A stretch of DNA of 48,271 bases from Lactiplantibacillus plantarum EGD-AQ4 (GTDB taxonomy: Bacteria; Bacillota; Bacilli; Lactobacillales; Lactobacillaceae), in the NCBI RefSeq assembly GCF_000463075.2, contig NZ_AVAQ01000016.1, positions 1 through 48,271 of the forward strand. The letters run 5' to 3'. Positions 33,980 through 43,022 of this stretch are shown here, piece after piece. The notes beneath the pieces are model-generated. The model was not told the DNA's origin, searched no databases, and saw only the letters and a program-made list of their open reading frames with translations. The position numbers and the translations under genes are program-made. Numbering within the stretch: position 1 is the stretch's first letter; each line of letters starts with the position of its first letter.

Positions 33980-34843
33980 TTATTCAAGCAACGACAGTGC
34001 CAGTGCAAAATCACCCACCGTTGCCGAAGCATTATCAGGGAAATGACTATGCACAATCAGATCTGATGGCACTTGCACATAACCATTGTTCAATTGATCA
34101 AAGTACTGGCGAACCTTTACCATATCGGCGTCATTAATGACAGATCCGCCGAAAATAATCTTTTCTGGTGTCAAATTAACGTAGGCATTGAACGCCATTT
34201 GGGCCGCGTAGTAATCAATGTAGTCAAATACTGGATTATCGCGTTGTAAATTCTCACCGCGTTCTCCAGTTCTCGCTTCGATGGTTGGCCCGGCCGCAAC
34301 GCCTTCAAAACAATGGTTGCCATGGAACGGGCAACCGCCCACAAAGTCATCATCTGGGTGCATCATCACCGGCGCATGGCCCATCTCAAGGTGTGAGTAA
34401 CCACCAATAAACCGTCCATTCTGGATCGCCCCACCGCCAATTCCGGTCCCAATCGTGAAGTAGACTGCCGCATCCACATCCTTCGCTTCACCGGCAATAT
34501 ATTCACCATAAACGGATGCATTCACATCGGTTGTGAAATAGATCGGTACCTGTAATGCTGCCCTCAAAATACCGACAATGTTGGTTCCAGCCCAGCCCGG
34601 CTTAGGCGTTGCCAAAATGTGCCCATAGTCAACGGTGCCTGGCTTAATACCAATTGGTCCAAATGATCCCAGCCCAATGGCGTCGACTGGATTTGCTTTA
34701 AAAAAGTCGATACAAGCGGCCAAAGTTTCATCCGGCGTTAGGGTCGGAATCCGCTTCTTAGCGACGATTTCATACGTTTCATCGGCAACAGCTAAAATAA
34801 ACTTGGTTCCGCCTGCTTCGATACTACCTAATCTTGTCTTCAT
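33980..34843 (-). CDS. ROK-family fructokinase/mannokinase
   Basis: 287-residue ROK kinase of the fructokinase (ScrK/GmuE) type. The ATP loop is SIEAGGTKFILAV, the catalytic Asp is in TTDVNASVYGEY, IGTGIGGGAI follows, and the zinc cluster HLEMGH...GCPFHGNHCFEG is intact. The start at 34843 (MKTRLGS) has GAAGG eight bases upstream; an in-frame extension to 34882 is not supported. Enzymes of this type phosphorylate fructose and often mannose, so it may make mannose 6-phosphate from mannose freed by the GH92, GH38 and GH125 enzymes. It follows the response regulator gene by about 100 bases. Confidence 0.92.
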   Translation of the reverse strand: MKTRLGSIEAGGTKFILAVADETYEIVAKKRIPTLTPDETLAACIDFFKANPVDAIGLGSFGPIGIKPGTVDYGHILATPKPGWAGTNIVGILRAALQVPIYFTTDVNASVYGEYIAGEAKDVDAAVYFTIGTGIGGGAIQNGRFIGGYSHLEMGHAPVMMHPDDDFVGGCPFHGNHCFEGVAAGPTIEARTGERGENLQRDNPVFDYIDYYAAQMAFNAYVNLTPEKIIFGGSVINDADMVKVRQYFDQLNNGYVQVPSDLIVHSHFPDNASATVGDFALALSLLE

Positions 34844-34947
34844 GATGATTACCTTCACTATTTCTATCAGATTTTTTGTCATCGATGGTGCAATTATAAA
34901 TGGTTAAACAATAAGGATAGTGTTGACTGACTTACATTGATCACTAA

Positions 34948-36411
34948 TCAACTACTCAACACCCCGGCTTTCCGATAATCGCCGGGTGACATGCCCGTTT
35001 GCTTCTTGAATAACTTATAAAAATAACTGGAATTCTGGTAGCCGACTGTCTCGGCAATTTGGCCAATATCCTGATCTGAATCACGCAACAGATCGACGGC
35101 CACGTCGACGCGATAATCGTTAAGAAACTGTGCAAAGCTACGGCCGACTTCTTGCTTGAACAATTGGCCAAGATACACGGCATTTAAGTGTAATTCACTG
35201 GCTACCATTGCTAACGACAGCTGTTCAGAATACCGGGTTTGGATAATGTGGCGCATGGCCACGACATTTCTTGAAAACTGTTGGTTCCCTTGTTGGGCTG
35301 CTAACTTAGCGACCCGTTGTAATTGGGCCTTTAGTTCACTGACATCCTTCGCATGATTGATCATCGTAATCACGGCTGATTTATTATCAAAAGCCGTGAG
35401 CCGATCACTAAGGACAAGCAAGACGACTAATGCAAATTGGCGGGCTAACAAATCTGAAGCATTGGCACGTTTCATGGCTTCAAACTGTTGGGAAAGCCAT
35501 GCGGAAAATGTGGTCAGATCAACACCATCCAAAGCTTTCTTAACCTCTGAATAACTTGGTAGTGTCAGCGGCGTATCTTGTTGGGTGTCAGGTAACATCA
35601 TTCGTAACCCAGCTGCAGTTTCAAAGAAGTATTGACGGGCAATTTCACGACGTAATTGTAGATAACGATTATGCAACTGAGTCTCATCTGAGATTGGGGC
35701 CCCAATTAGAAATAGTCGCCGCTCCGCACCAATCTGATGTGGCGCTTCATTAATAAAAATATTCAGCTGGTCCGTGGTTCCTTGGAAGATAATGATAAAA
35801 TCCTGACCTTCAACATAGAAGCCTTTGACCACATCTAAAATTTGTAAATAACTAACCAGATCCTTTGGTGGTAACGGGTTCAAGACCCCAATCAGTCTGA
35901 CAACTGTCGTCGGATCAAATTGAATGCCTAACGCATCAATCAGCTGTTGCCGTTCCATCTCTTGATCAGTTGTCACTAACGTCCGCGTTTGCGTTTGTAC
36001 GGCTAGCGATGCAATCTGGTGTTGCTGCTGTTGGGCTTGCAATCGATCTAACGCACCGTGTAGCGTTTCTAATAATTCGTCCGTATCGATTGGTTTCCGC
36101 AAATAATTGACTGCATTTTGTTGCAGTCCTGCGCGCACGTAGTCAAAGTCAGAATAACCGGAAATCACGATCAGTTCCATTTCGGGTCGAATCGCTTTCG
36201 CAGCTGCGACAAAGTCAGGACCAGACAGTTCTGGCATATTCATATCAGAAATTAAAATATCGACTGGATTATCATGTAAATACTTCAATGCTAATTTCGG
36301 ATTCTGCTCAGTATTGATAATCTCTAGCCCTAATGATTTCCAATCAACTAGTAGCTTAAGGCCACGTAATAGCATGTACTCATCGTCAACCAACATTACC
36401 TTTCGCATCAT
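34948..36411 (-). CDS. YesN-type response regulator with AraC output domain
   Basis: 487-residue response regulator. The receiver domain has VDDEYMLLRG, the phospho-acceptor Asp56 (ISDMNMPELSG) and a switch Lys in LRKPID. A long middle segment is followed by a C-terminal AraC domain (LSLAMVASELHLNAVYLGQLFKQEVG, IGQIAETVGYQNSSYFYKLFKKQTGMSPGDYRK). GGGAGG lies five bases before the first ATG. It is paired with the upstream histidine kinase gene. Such YesMN systems usually switch on an adjacent oligosaccharide ABC importer, here the one at 40533-43985. Confidence 0.93.
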   Translation of the reverse strand: MMRKVMLVDDEYMLLRGLKLLVDWKSLGLEIINTEQNPKLALKYLHDNPVDILISDMNMPELSGPDFVAAAKAIRPEMELIVISGYSDFDYVRAGLQQNAVNYLRKPIDTDELLETLHGALDRLQAQQQQHQIASLAVQTQTRTLVTTDQEMERQQLIDALGIQFDPTTVVRLIGVLNPLPPKDLVSYLQILDVVKGFYVEGQDFIIIFQGTTDQLNIFINEAPHQIGAERRLFLIGAPISDETQLHNRYLQLRREIARQYFFETAAGLRMMLPDTQQDTPLTLPSYSEVKKALDGVDLTTFSAWLSQQFEAMKRANASDLLARQFALVVLLVLSDRLTAFDNKSAVITMINHAKDVSELKAQLQRVAKLAAQQGNQQFSRNVVAMRHIIQTRYSEQLSLAMVASELHLNAVYLGQLFKQEVGRSFAQFLNDYRVDVAVDLLRDSDQDIGQIAETVGYQNSSYFYKLFKKQTGMSPGDYRKAGVLSS

Positions 36412-36427
36412 TTAATCCTCCCCATGA

Positions 36428-36586
36428 TCATTGATCATCAAATTGAATATCGACCGTCACACCCTGCTCACCGGCACTACTAATTGACATCTTAAAGCTG
36501 TCGCCAAAGCTATCTCGCAACCGCAAATAGACATTTTGTAGTCCGATCGATTGCTGTTGATCCTCTGCCAATGGTTGGCGGATTTT
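36428..36586 (-). pseudogene. Detached C-terminal end of the histidine kinase (after in-frame TAG)
   Basis: Directly after the kinase TAG (36587-36589) the same frame stays open for 52 codons to a TGA at 36428-36430. It encodes KIRQPLAEDQQQ, then SIGLQNVYLRLRDSFGD, which is the G2-box/ATP-lid region that ends every YesM-type kinase, and a final beta strand GVTVDIQFDDQ. No start codon with a ribosome site is seen in it. It is the lost end of the upstream gene and stops 17 bases before the response regulator. Confidence 0.88.
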
Positions 36587-38128
36587 CTAATTGACTGCGG
36601 TTACGGCCGCTGGGGTCAATCCGCGACCATTATCAATAATTCTGACATGCACTAGCCCGTTCTCCCGCCAGGCTTTCAAACTCAAGGCATTGTCTCCTCG
36701 TGAAAAATTGACACCGTGTACAAAATAGTTTTCGACAATCGGTTGTAAGCTGAATTTCGGAATTTCCACACCAGCAACATCCGGTGCGACCGTAAATTGA
36801 TAGGCTAACCGATCAGGAAAACGTACTTGGTACAAGAAGACATACTTCTCAATAAATTTAACTTCCTGCTTTAACGTGGTTCGTGAGGATAAATCCGTAT
36901 TATTCCGTAGTAACGCGGCAAAGCTATAGACCACATTGGCCAGTTCAGGTTGATTGGCCTCCAAAGCAGCCATTCGGATGTATTCCAAGGTATTGGACAT
37001 AAAATGCGGATTAATTTGTGCTTGCAAGGCTTTACGATTAGCTTCCTGTTGGGCAATCTGTAATTGATAGATGGTATAAATATGTTGATGAATCTCTTCT
37101 AGCATGGCATTAATCCCATCCGCCAACGTATGCAAGTCAGTCGGTCGTACATTCATTGGCACGCGCGCATCCAAGTTTCCATCTGAGACTGCTTGGACCG
37201 TATCAACAATTGTATTGAACTGGTGCTGATAACGCCGAAATGTAAGCCACAGGCCAACACTGAGTCCAAGCAACAAAATTAAGCCTAGTAAAATCAGTGG
37301 CAGAATGTGGCCAATAATTAAGCGCCCCAATAACTGCCGATTAAGAACCGTCGTCACAGTATCGCCGGAGGATAACCGTTTCTTCGTCACATGATAATTT
37401 TGCAACATCGTCGTATTATCAGAGGCTAGTGCACGTTTTAAGTCATGCCGTTGCTGAGTGGTGACACGCTTCCCCGCAAAGTAGAAAATTTCGTCATCCG
37501 CATCCGATCGCACGACAATCTGAAAAGGATCCACCGCCCGAATTTGAGCCAATTGGCGCTTAAGTTCATGTTGATCAAAGCTAATACTCAATACACCATC
37601 CGTCTCGAGCGTCGTCTGATTAATCAGCGGCGCATTAATCGCAAATTTTTGATGAACGTCTTTCGCTGAATACAGCGCACCGCCCGGATTAGCCTGAGTT
37701 GCCACAAACACCTTGTTTTGACTTAATAGCCGCAGCGTTACTTGGGTCACTTGATCATGCTGAGTAAAGAACTGGCGTGATTCGGTTGGCCAGAAGAAAT
37801 ATGGGCTCCCCGCAATACTCTTATCAATGGCATAATTACTATAATCTGAAATCGAGGAAGTAAAATATTTCGTGATACTCGGCAAGTTATTCGCTGAACT
37901 CGTAATCTGAGTGGCAAATTGCGCGGCAACCTGCTGATTTTGATTCAACATTTGCCCAATTTGAACCACCGCCGTATTCTCAGCCTGATCAACTTCCGCA
38001 TCATAAGTACGGATGCTCACGGCCACAAAGACGGTTGTTGCTAAAACAACCATCACCGAAATGATGGCTGTATAAACCTTGATCAGATGCGCAAAGCTGG
38101 CTTGCATAATATGATTTTTCAGCAACAT
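36587..38128 (-). CDS. YesM-type sensor histidine kinase, truncated by an amber codon
   Basis: 513 codons. TM1 is near residues 17-38, followed by an extracellular sensor domain, TM2 near 270-295 and a HAMP linker (VQAVSDGNLDARVPMN). The His_kinase domain has phospho-acceptor His375 (QAQINPHFMSNTLEYIRMAALE). The ATPase part shows the N box (LQPIVENYFVHG) and G1 box (IIDNGRGL), then stops at TAG 22-24 residues before the G2 box, which continues in frame downstream. The intact form would be about 566 residues, normal for YesM. A CAG-to-TAG change explains the stop. The ATG abuts the DUF624 stop, with AGGAG eight bases upstream. Kinase activity is probably lost unless the stop is read through or is a sequencing error. 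Confidence 0.9.
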   Translation of the reverse strand: MLLKNHIMQASFAHLIKVYTAIISVMVVLATTVFVAVSIRTYDAEVDQAENTAVVQIGQMLNQNQQVAAQFATQITSSANNLPSITKYFTSSISDYSNYAIDKSIAGSPYFFWPTESRQFFTQHDQVTQVTLRLLSQNKVFVATQANPGGALYSAKDVHQKFAINAPLINQTTLETDGVLSISFDQHELKRQLAQIRAVDPFQIVVRSDADDEIFYFAGKRVTTQQRHDLKRALASDNTTMLQNYHVTKKRLSSGDTVTTVLNRQLLGRLIIGHILPLILLGLILLLGLSVGLWLTFRRYQHQFNTIVDTVQAVSDGNLDARVPMNVRPTDLHTLADGINAMLEEIHQHIYTIYQLQIAQQEANRKALQAQINPHFMSNTLEYIRMAALEANQPELANVVYSFAALLRNNTDLSSRTTLKQEVKFIEKYVFLYQVRFPDRLAYQFTVAPDVAGVEIPKFSLQPIVENYFVHGVNFSRGDNALSLKAWRENGLVHVRIIDNGRGLTPAAVTAVN

Positions 38129-38740
38129 CTAAGCTGCTCCTAACATCTTATCAATCTTGTCATACCAGCGCTGTGACAACCGATCTGCGCCCACCATATA
38201 GATACCGGGGCTCAAGAATAAAATCATTCCTGGCCATTTGAGTGAGACGATGATTAATACGATCGTCGCGATAATAAACGTCAGTAACTGAACAAAGTTG
38301 CTAAAAAACTGAACGATAGCTAGTTTCAGGCTATCTCGAAACGCGACATCGTATCGTGATCGTAGCATTACCGTAAAAATCGATAAGCTAAAGTCGAAGA
38401 CTAAAGCGGCAACAATGATGAACTGAACGAAAAGAATCCAAAAGGTATGAATCGATAAGCTCAAATATAAGTTATAAGCAAGAATCATGCCGATTCCTAG
38501 GAATAACCAGGTGTGTAAATTAATTGACCAGACGTTCTTCTTAAACCGGTGCCAACCTTCTTTAAAACTATAAGCGCGGTAATCCCATTGTTTATCCATA
38601 TGCATTTCAGTGACGGTTCGAAATGCCGGCCCCACTCCCAACACGATTAATCCAGCAATGGCATAAATCCAAAAGTAGACCGTCATTATCAGAAAGATGA
38701 ATACTCGTGTAAATATTTTATCTGCTGCGCGTCCAATCAT
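38129..38740 (-). CDS. DUF624 (YesL-like) membrane protein
   Basis: 203 residues with about five hydrophobic segments. The N-terminal GLIVLGVGPAFRTVTEMHM and the central WLFLGIG... and FTVMLRSRYDVAFRDSLKLA stretches are typical of YesL/DUF624 proteins, which are nearly always encoded with YesMN kinases and LplABC-type importers. The molecular role is unknown. It lies directly before the kinase gene (stop and start abut), so the two are co-translated. TATACA and TTATCG boxes about 20-45 bases upstream might be a weak internal promoter. Confidence 0.85.
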   Translation of the reverse strand: MIGRAADKIFTRVFIFLIMTVYFWIYAIAGLIVLGVGPAFRTVTEMHMDKQWDYRAYSFKEGWHRFKKNVWSINLHTWLFLGIGMILAYNLYLSLSIHTFWILFVQFIIVAALVFDFSLSIFTVMLRSRYDVAFRDSLKLAIVQFFSNFVQLLTFIIATIVLIIVSLKWPGMILFLSPGIYMVGADRLSQRWYDKIDKMLGAA

Positions 38741-38813
38741 TAACAGTTCCTCCTATTTCTCAATCTACTTGTATAGTACCAAAATTCATTTATCGATAAT
38801 AGCGTTTCCACTT

Positions 38814-40439
38814 TCAATTAAGCGCGACAATAAACGCTTCATATGGCCGTAAGACTGTCTGGCCTAGTTGTATCGAATCATCCGGATAGTTACTGATGAC
38901 CAGCGTTGCCTTCTTCTGAGGCAACTGAACACTGACAGTTTGTGCACTATAATTGCCACAAACTAACCATTGTGTTTGTTTCCAGGTCCGGGTGTAAGCC
39001 ATCACGGACGCTGGTACCGCAGTCAGCGCTTCAAATGTGCCATTCTGCAAAACTGGTTCCTGATGACGTAGCGCGATCAATTGTTTGTAAACCCACCATA
39101 GCGATTGGCGACGCGCTTGTGCCGAGGCAACGTTGATTTCGCGATAGTTTGGATTAACTGAAAGCCAAGGTTGCGTCGTACTAAACCCGGCATGCTGGTC
39201 ATCATTCCACTGCATCGGTGTCCGCGCATTATCTCGATTGAAAATATTAATTTTCTGCATCGCCGTATCAGCATCGTCGCCCCGTTGCCGCAATTGACGA
39301 TAGATTGTCCGCGCCTCCACATCGTCCACTTGATCGATCGAACTTACTGGACAATTCGTCATGCCAATTTCTTCACCTTGATAAATGAATGGTGTGCCTT
39401 TAAGGCCGTGTAACGTAATCGCTAACATTTTTGCGCTTAATTCACGTTGCGGTCCCGTCGTACCAAATCGTGACACGGCTCGCGGCAAGTCATGATTATT
39501 CCAAAATAAGCTATTCCAGCCGTGGCTGGACATGGTCGTCTGACACTCATACAAGGCATTTTTCAACTGTTCGACATCTAAGGGGCGTTCTTCCCATTTG
39601 TCACCGCCGATGCGTCGGTCGGCCCACAAATGGCCAAATTGAAAGATCATACTTAATTCTTGATGCCGTTCGTCACTGTAACGTAACGCGTCTTGCGGGC
39701 TTGCACTCCACGCCTCACCAACTGTCAAGAAATCACGATCAGCCCATGTTTGACGGTTCATTTCATGCAGATATTCGTGAAGTCGTGGTCCGTTAACCAA
39801 CACCTTATTCAGCGGTTCCTTGGCAATCATATCAATGACATCCATCCGAAACCCACTAATGCCCTGATCGATCCAAAAGTTCATCATCTGATAGATCGCT
39901 TGTCGCAACCTTGGATTCTGCCAGTTAAGATCGATTTGTTTTTCAGAGAACAAGTGCAAGAAATATTGTTCAGAACCAGCATCCCACTGCCATGCAGAGC
40001 CTCCGATGAAACCAGAAGTCAGATCGTTAGGAACATGGCCGTCAACCGGATCCGCCCACACATAATAATCACGTGTCGAACGATCAGAACCCTGACGCGC
40101 GCTAACAAACCACGGGTGTTCGTCGCTAGTATGATTGACGACTAAATCCATAATGATTTTGATATTTCGCTTTGCGGCTTCTCTGATCAGTCGTGTCATA
40201 TCAGCCATCGTGCCATATTCTGGATTAATCGCTTGATAGTCGGAAATATCATAGCCATTGTCCGCATTGGGACTCTGATAGACTGGACTCAGCCACAAAG
40301 CGTCTACCCCCAGCTCTGCGAGATAATTCAACCGGCTGATAATTCCAGGAAGGTCACCAATGCCATCACCATTACTATCTTGAAAACTTCGCGGATAAAT
40401 TTGATAGACTGTTGCACGTTGCCACCAATGTTGTGTCAT
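38814..40439 (-). CDS. GH13_31 glucan/oligo-1,6-alpha-glucosidase (DexB-like)
   Basis: 541-residue cytoplasmic enzyme with VYQIYPRSFQDSNGDGIGDL and DLVVNHTSDEHPWF. The triad is Asp200 (GFRMDVIDMIAKEP), Glu242 (TVGEAWSAS) and Asp317 (NNHDLPRAVSRFG). Val after the nucleophile suggests alpha-1,6 specificity, and the short insert after it resembles dextran glucosidase DexB of streptococci. It is related to but clearly distinct from the GH13 enzyme at 14740-16422. It lies between the importer genes and DUF624, so the importer may also bring in alpha-1,6 glucosides. It fits poorly with an N-glycan-only role. Confidence 0.92.
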   Translation of the reverse strand: MTQHWWQRATVYQIYPRSFQDSNGDGIGDLPGIISRLNYLAELGVDALWLSPVYQSPNADNGYDISDYQAINPEYGTMADMTRLIREAAKRNIKIIMDLVVNHTSDEHPWFVSARQGSDRSTRDYYVWADPVDGHVPNDLTSGFIGGSAWQWDAGSEQYFLHLFSEKQIDLNWQNPRLRQAIYQMMNFWIDQGISGFRMDVIDMIAKEPLNKVLVNGPRLHEYLHEMNRQTWADRDFLTVGEAWSASPQDALRYSDERHQELSMIFQFGHLWADRRIGGDKWEERPLDVEQLKNALYECQTTMSSHGWNSLFWNNHDLPRAVSRFGTTGPQRELSAKMLAITLHGLKGTPFIYQGEEIGMTNCPVSSIDQVDDVEARTIYRQLRQRGDDADTAMQKINIFNRDNARTPMQWNDDQHAGFSTTQPWLSVNPNYREINVASAQARRQSLWWVYKQLIALRHQEPVLQNGTFEALTAVPASVMAYTRTWKQTQWLVCGNYSAQTVSVQLPQKKATLVISNYPDDSIQLGQTVLRPYEAFIVALN

Positions 40440-40477
40440 GTCATTGCCCCTCCTTCTTGTGTTCTCGCGCTATGTAG

Positions 40478-40515
40478 ACAAAGAGGTCGTAGTGCCCAGC
40501 ACCCGACCTCTTTGT
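40478..40515 (-). terminator. Intercistronic hairpin after the binding-protein gene
   Basis: ACAAAGAGGTCG and CGACCTCTTTGT form a 12-bp perfect stem with a 14-base loop between the binding-protein and GH13 genes. Only a short T run follows, so partial termination or mRNA stabilisation is more likely than a full stop. Confidence 0.6.
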
Positions 40516-40532
40516 GGTAAATGATTTAAGTG

Positions 40533-42002
40533 TTATTGCTTAGCTAAGAAGGCATCATATTGCTTCTGTAATTCCTTCTGAACTTTGTCATAACCAGCAG
40601 CCTTGAGTTCCTTGTCCATCTTCTTAATCGTTGGTACTGGGTCGGCAGTACCCGTATTTAAGATATCGAGATACTTACTCATCACGTTGGATAAGTTCGT
40701 AATTTCGGTCTTCAATGAACTTGTATCTGGATTGAAGCCTAATGCTGCAGAAGTCTTCGCATCCTTAATGGACTGATCACGCTTCTTAATCATCGCTTCA
40801 GTTGTCGAATCTTGAGTATAAAGGTTCTTGTTATTACCCATCATCCAAGCACCAATGAACGTGTTTGGTTTGTACTTGCTTGTAATCTTGATCTTACCCT
40901 TAGCCTTGTCTGTGAAGTTCCACTGAGTCCCTTCAAGACCCCAAGTAATGTTGTTGAGTAAGGTCTTATCCGTATTCAGTAAGTTCAAGACTTGCATGGC
41001 TTCCTTCTTATGCTTGGAAGTCTTGGAGATTGTCCATACCGCAACTTGAGCTTGGGCAGAAGACTTGTAAGGATCCGTAACGGCCTTGGACTTCATCTGC
41101 TTGCCACCGGCGTTTCGAATCAAGGTTGAATCGCCATAATCGAATGGACCTTGAGTTTCTTGACGGACGAACCAAGTGTTATCTTGCAAGTTGTATTGCG
41201 TGCTTGACGTTGCAGCATCCTTAGGAATATAACCCTTTTGATAGTAACTGTGGAGGGTCTTTAAGATTCCTTGCATCTCGCTAGTATCGTAAACATTAAC
41301 AACTTTCTTATTTGCACCACTAGAATCAATTGCAAATGGTAAGCCATTTCCTAATGGGAAGTCCATGTGCTTTGGTGAAGCCCGGTAACCTTGTCCAATT
41401 GCAAAAGCCGCTACCCCAGGCTTTTCTTTATGGAACTTCGCCAGGGCCGTCTCCATACTTGCATAAGAATCAACATCATCAATGCTAATGTTGTATTTCT
41501 TCAAGAAGCTGTCATTAAACGTCAGCATGTTTTGCGCATAGATGTTGGCATTAACTGGGAAGCCGTATGTCTTGCCCTTAATTTTCAGCCCTTTCCAGTA
41601 GGCTGGATCCACTTGCTTGTATGCTTTGTTGGCAACGCCGCCACTCTTAAGTTCGCTATCCATTTCGGCATAGGCACCCTTAAGGGCATTTGAGGTGTAA
41701 CTCTGAGCGAACGCCAAATCGTAACCGCTACCAGAAGTAACCATAACGTTGTACTTTTGTTCGTAATCACCCCAGCCAATGAAATTCATCTTTAAATTGA
41801 TATTCTTGTAAGTTTTATGAATTTCCTTGTTGGCCCGCTTGATCATTGCGTCATAGTTCTTCGGCTTGTCACCCGGCATATACATATTGACGGTAGTGGC
41901 CTTGCTTGATGAGTCACTGCTGGACTTACCACAACCGGCTAGTGCAACCGTTCCAAATGCCACGGCACTAACCAGGGCAGCGCCCTTTACAAATTTGTTC
42001 AT
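40533..42002 (-). CDS. Oligosaccharide ABC transporter binding lipoprotein (LplA/NgtS-like)
   Basis: 489-residue extracellular binding protein. A signal peptide ends in the lipobox LAGC with Cys24, which would be lipidated to anchor it to the membrane, followed by a Ser-rich linker. The solute-binding fold runs from TTVNMYMPGDKP. The C-terminus LGFNPDTSSLKTEITNLSNVMSKYL...AGYDKVQKELQKQYDAFL matches the DUF3502 end found in LplA and pneumococcal NgtS-type proteins. It is encoded after its two permeases. A mannose-rich N-glycan fragment is the likely ligand from context; alpha-glucosides are possible. Confidence 0.92.
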   Translation of the reverse strand: MNKFVKGAALVSAVAFGTVALAGCGKSSSDSSSKATTVNMYMPGDKPKNYDAMIKRANKEIHKTYKNINLKMNFIGWGDYEQKYNVMVTSGSGYDLAFAQSYTSNALKGAYAEMDSELKSGGVANKAYKQVDPAYWKGLKIKGKTYGFPVNANIYAQNMLTFNDSFLKKYNISIDDVDSYASMETALAKFHKEKPGVAAFAIGQGYRASPKHMDFPLGNGLPFAIDSSGANKKVVNVYDTSEMQGILKTLHSYYQKGYIPKDAATSSTQYNLQDNTWFVRQETQGPFDYGDSTLIRNAGGKQMKSKAVTDPYKSSAQAQVAVWTISKTSKHKKEAMQVLNLLNTDKTLLNNITWGLEGTQWNFTDKAKGKIKITSKYKPNTFIGAWMMGNNKNLYTQDSTTEAMIKKRDQSIKDAKTSAALGFNPDTSSLKTEITNLSNVMSKYLDILNTGTADPVPTIKKMDKELKAAGYDKVQKELQKQYDAFLAKQ

Positions 42003-42092
42003 AGCTGTTCTTCCCCCTCGGAAAAGTCTCTTTTTTAGTTACTGAATGATACCCCGAACAGTTTAATTAAATCGAATATCCAAGTCTGATAA

Positions 42093-43019
42093 TTAACCCT
42101 TAACCCCACCAATCGTCATTCCTTTGACAAAGTACTTCTGGAAGAATGGATAGGTTAAAGCGATTGGCAATGTGGCAACAACAACGATGGCGAAACGCAT
42201 CCCTTCACTCGGAACACTGACGGCACCTGAAATTGCCCCATTTGCCTGCATATTTTGTGTCATATACTGAATATTATTTGAGATCTTAATCAGTAAGTAT
42301 TGTAATGGGGTGACACTATCCTTGTTGATGTATAGCAAGGCGTTCATCCAGTCATTCCAATACCCTAGTGACGTAAACAGACTGATTGTGGCAATCCCTG
42401 GAATTGCGAGTGGCACCACGATACTTCTGAAGATTCGTAATTCACTACCACCATCAATTCGTGCAGATTCGATAATGGCTTCTGGAATAGACGTCTTAAA
42501 GAATGTCCGCATAATCAAAACGTTATAAACCCCAAAACTCATTGGTAAGATCAATGCCCAAATATTATCTTGAAGTCCTAACATCTGCGTCACAATCAAG
42601 TAAGTTGGGACCATCCCAGGAACAAACAACATGGAAATTAGTGCAAAAATCGTGAAGAACTTGGCATAGGCAAAGTCCTTACGAGAGATCGCATAGGCAT
42701 AGGTTGAACTGAACAAACTGTTCATAATCGTCCCAACAACCGTTACAAAGATCGTCACACCTAATGAAACTAATACTTGATGGCCCATCTTGGACAAGTA
42801 TTGATAGCTCGCAAAGGTCCAGTGTTTCGGCCAGAATTGATAGCCGTACGTCGTGATATCTGATTCTTGCGTCAACGATAAGATAATGATGAAGAAGAAT
42901 GGCAAGATACACGACAAGGCAAAGATTGCCAGAAAGATGTTGAAAAACAGGTTGGCGCCAGGTCCGAACTTGCGAATTTCAACGGCTGAAATATGTTTCT
43001 TTTTACGCAATGACGGCAC
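42093..43019 (-). CDS. ABC transporter permease (LplC/NgtP2-like)
   Basis: 308-residue inner membrane permease with six hydrophobic segments. The EAA loop EAIIESARIDGGSELRIFRSIVVPLAIPG contacts the ATPase, and YPFFQKYFVKGMTIGGVKG is the typical C-terminus of the MalG/LplC subfamily. The GTG at 43019 overlaps the GGGGG ribosome site; a TTG at 43010 has better spacing and is a possible true start. It begins three bases after the first permease gene. Confidence 0.94.
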   Translation of the reverse strand: MPSLRKKKHISAVEIRKFGPGANLFFNIFLAIFALSCILPFFFIIILSLTQESDITTYGYQFWPKHWTFASYQYLSKMGHQVLVSLGVTIFVTVVGTIMNSLFSSTYAYAISRKDFAYAKFFTIFALISMLFVPGMVPTYLIVTQMLGLQDNIWALILPMSFGVYNVLIMRTFFKTSIPEAIIESARIDGGSELRIFRSIVVPLAIPGIATISLFTSLGYWNDWMNALLYINKDSVTPLQYLLIKISNNIQYMTQNMQANGAISGAVSVPSEGMRFAIVVVATLPIALTYPFFQKYFVKGMTIGGVKG

Positions 43020-43022
43020 CCC

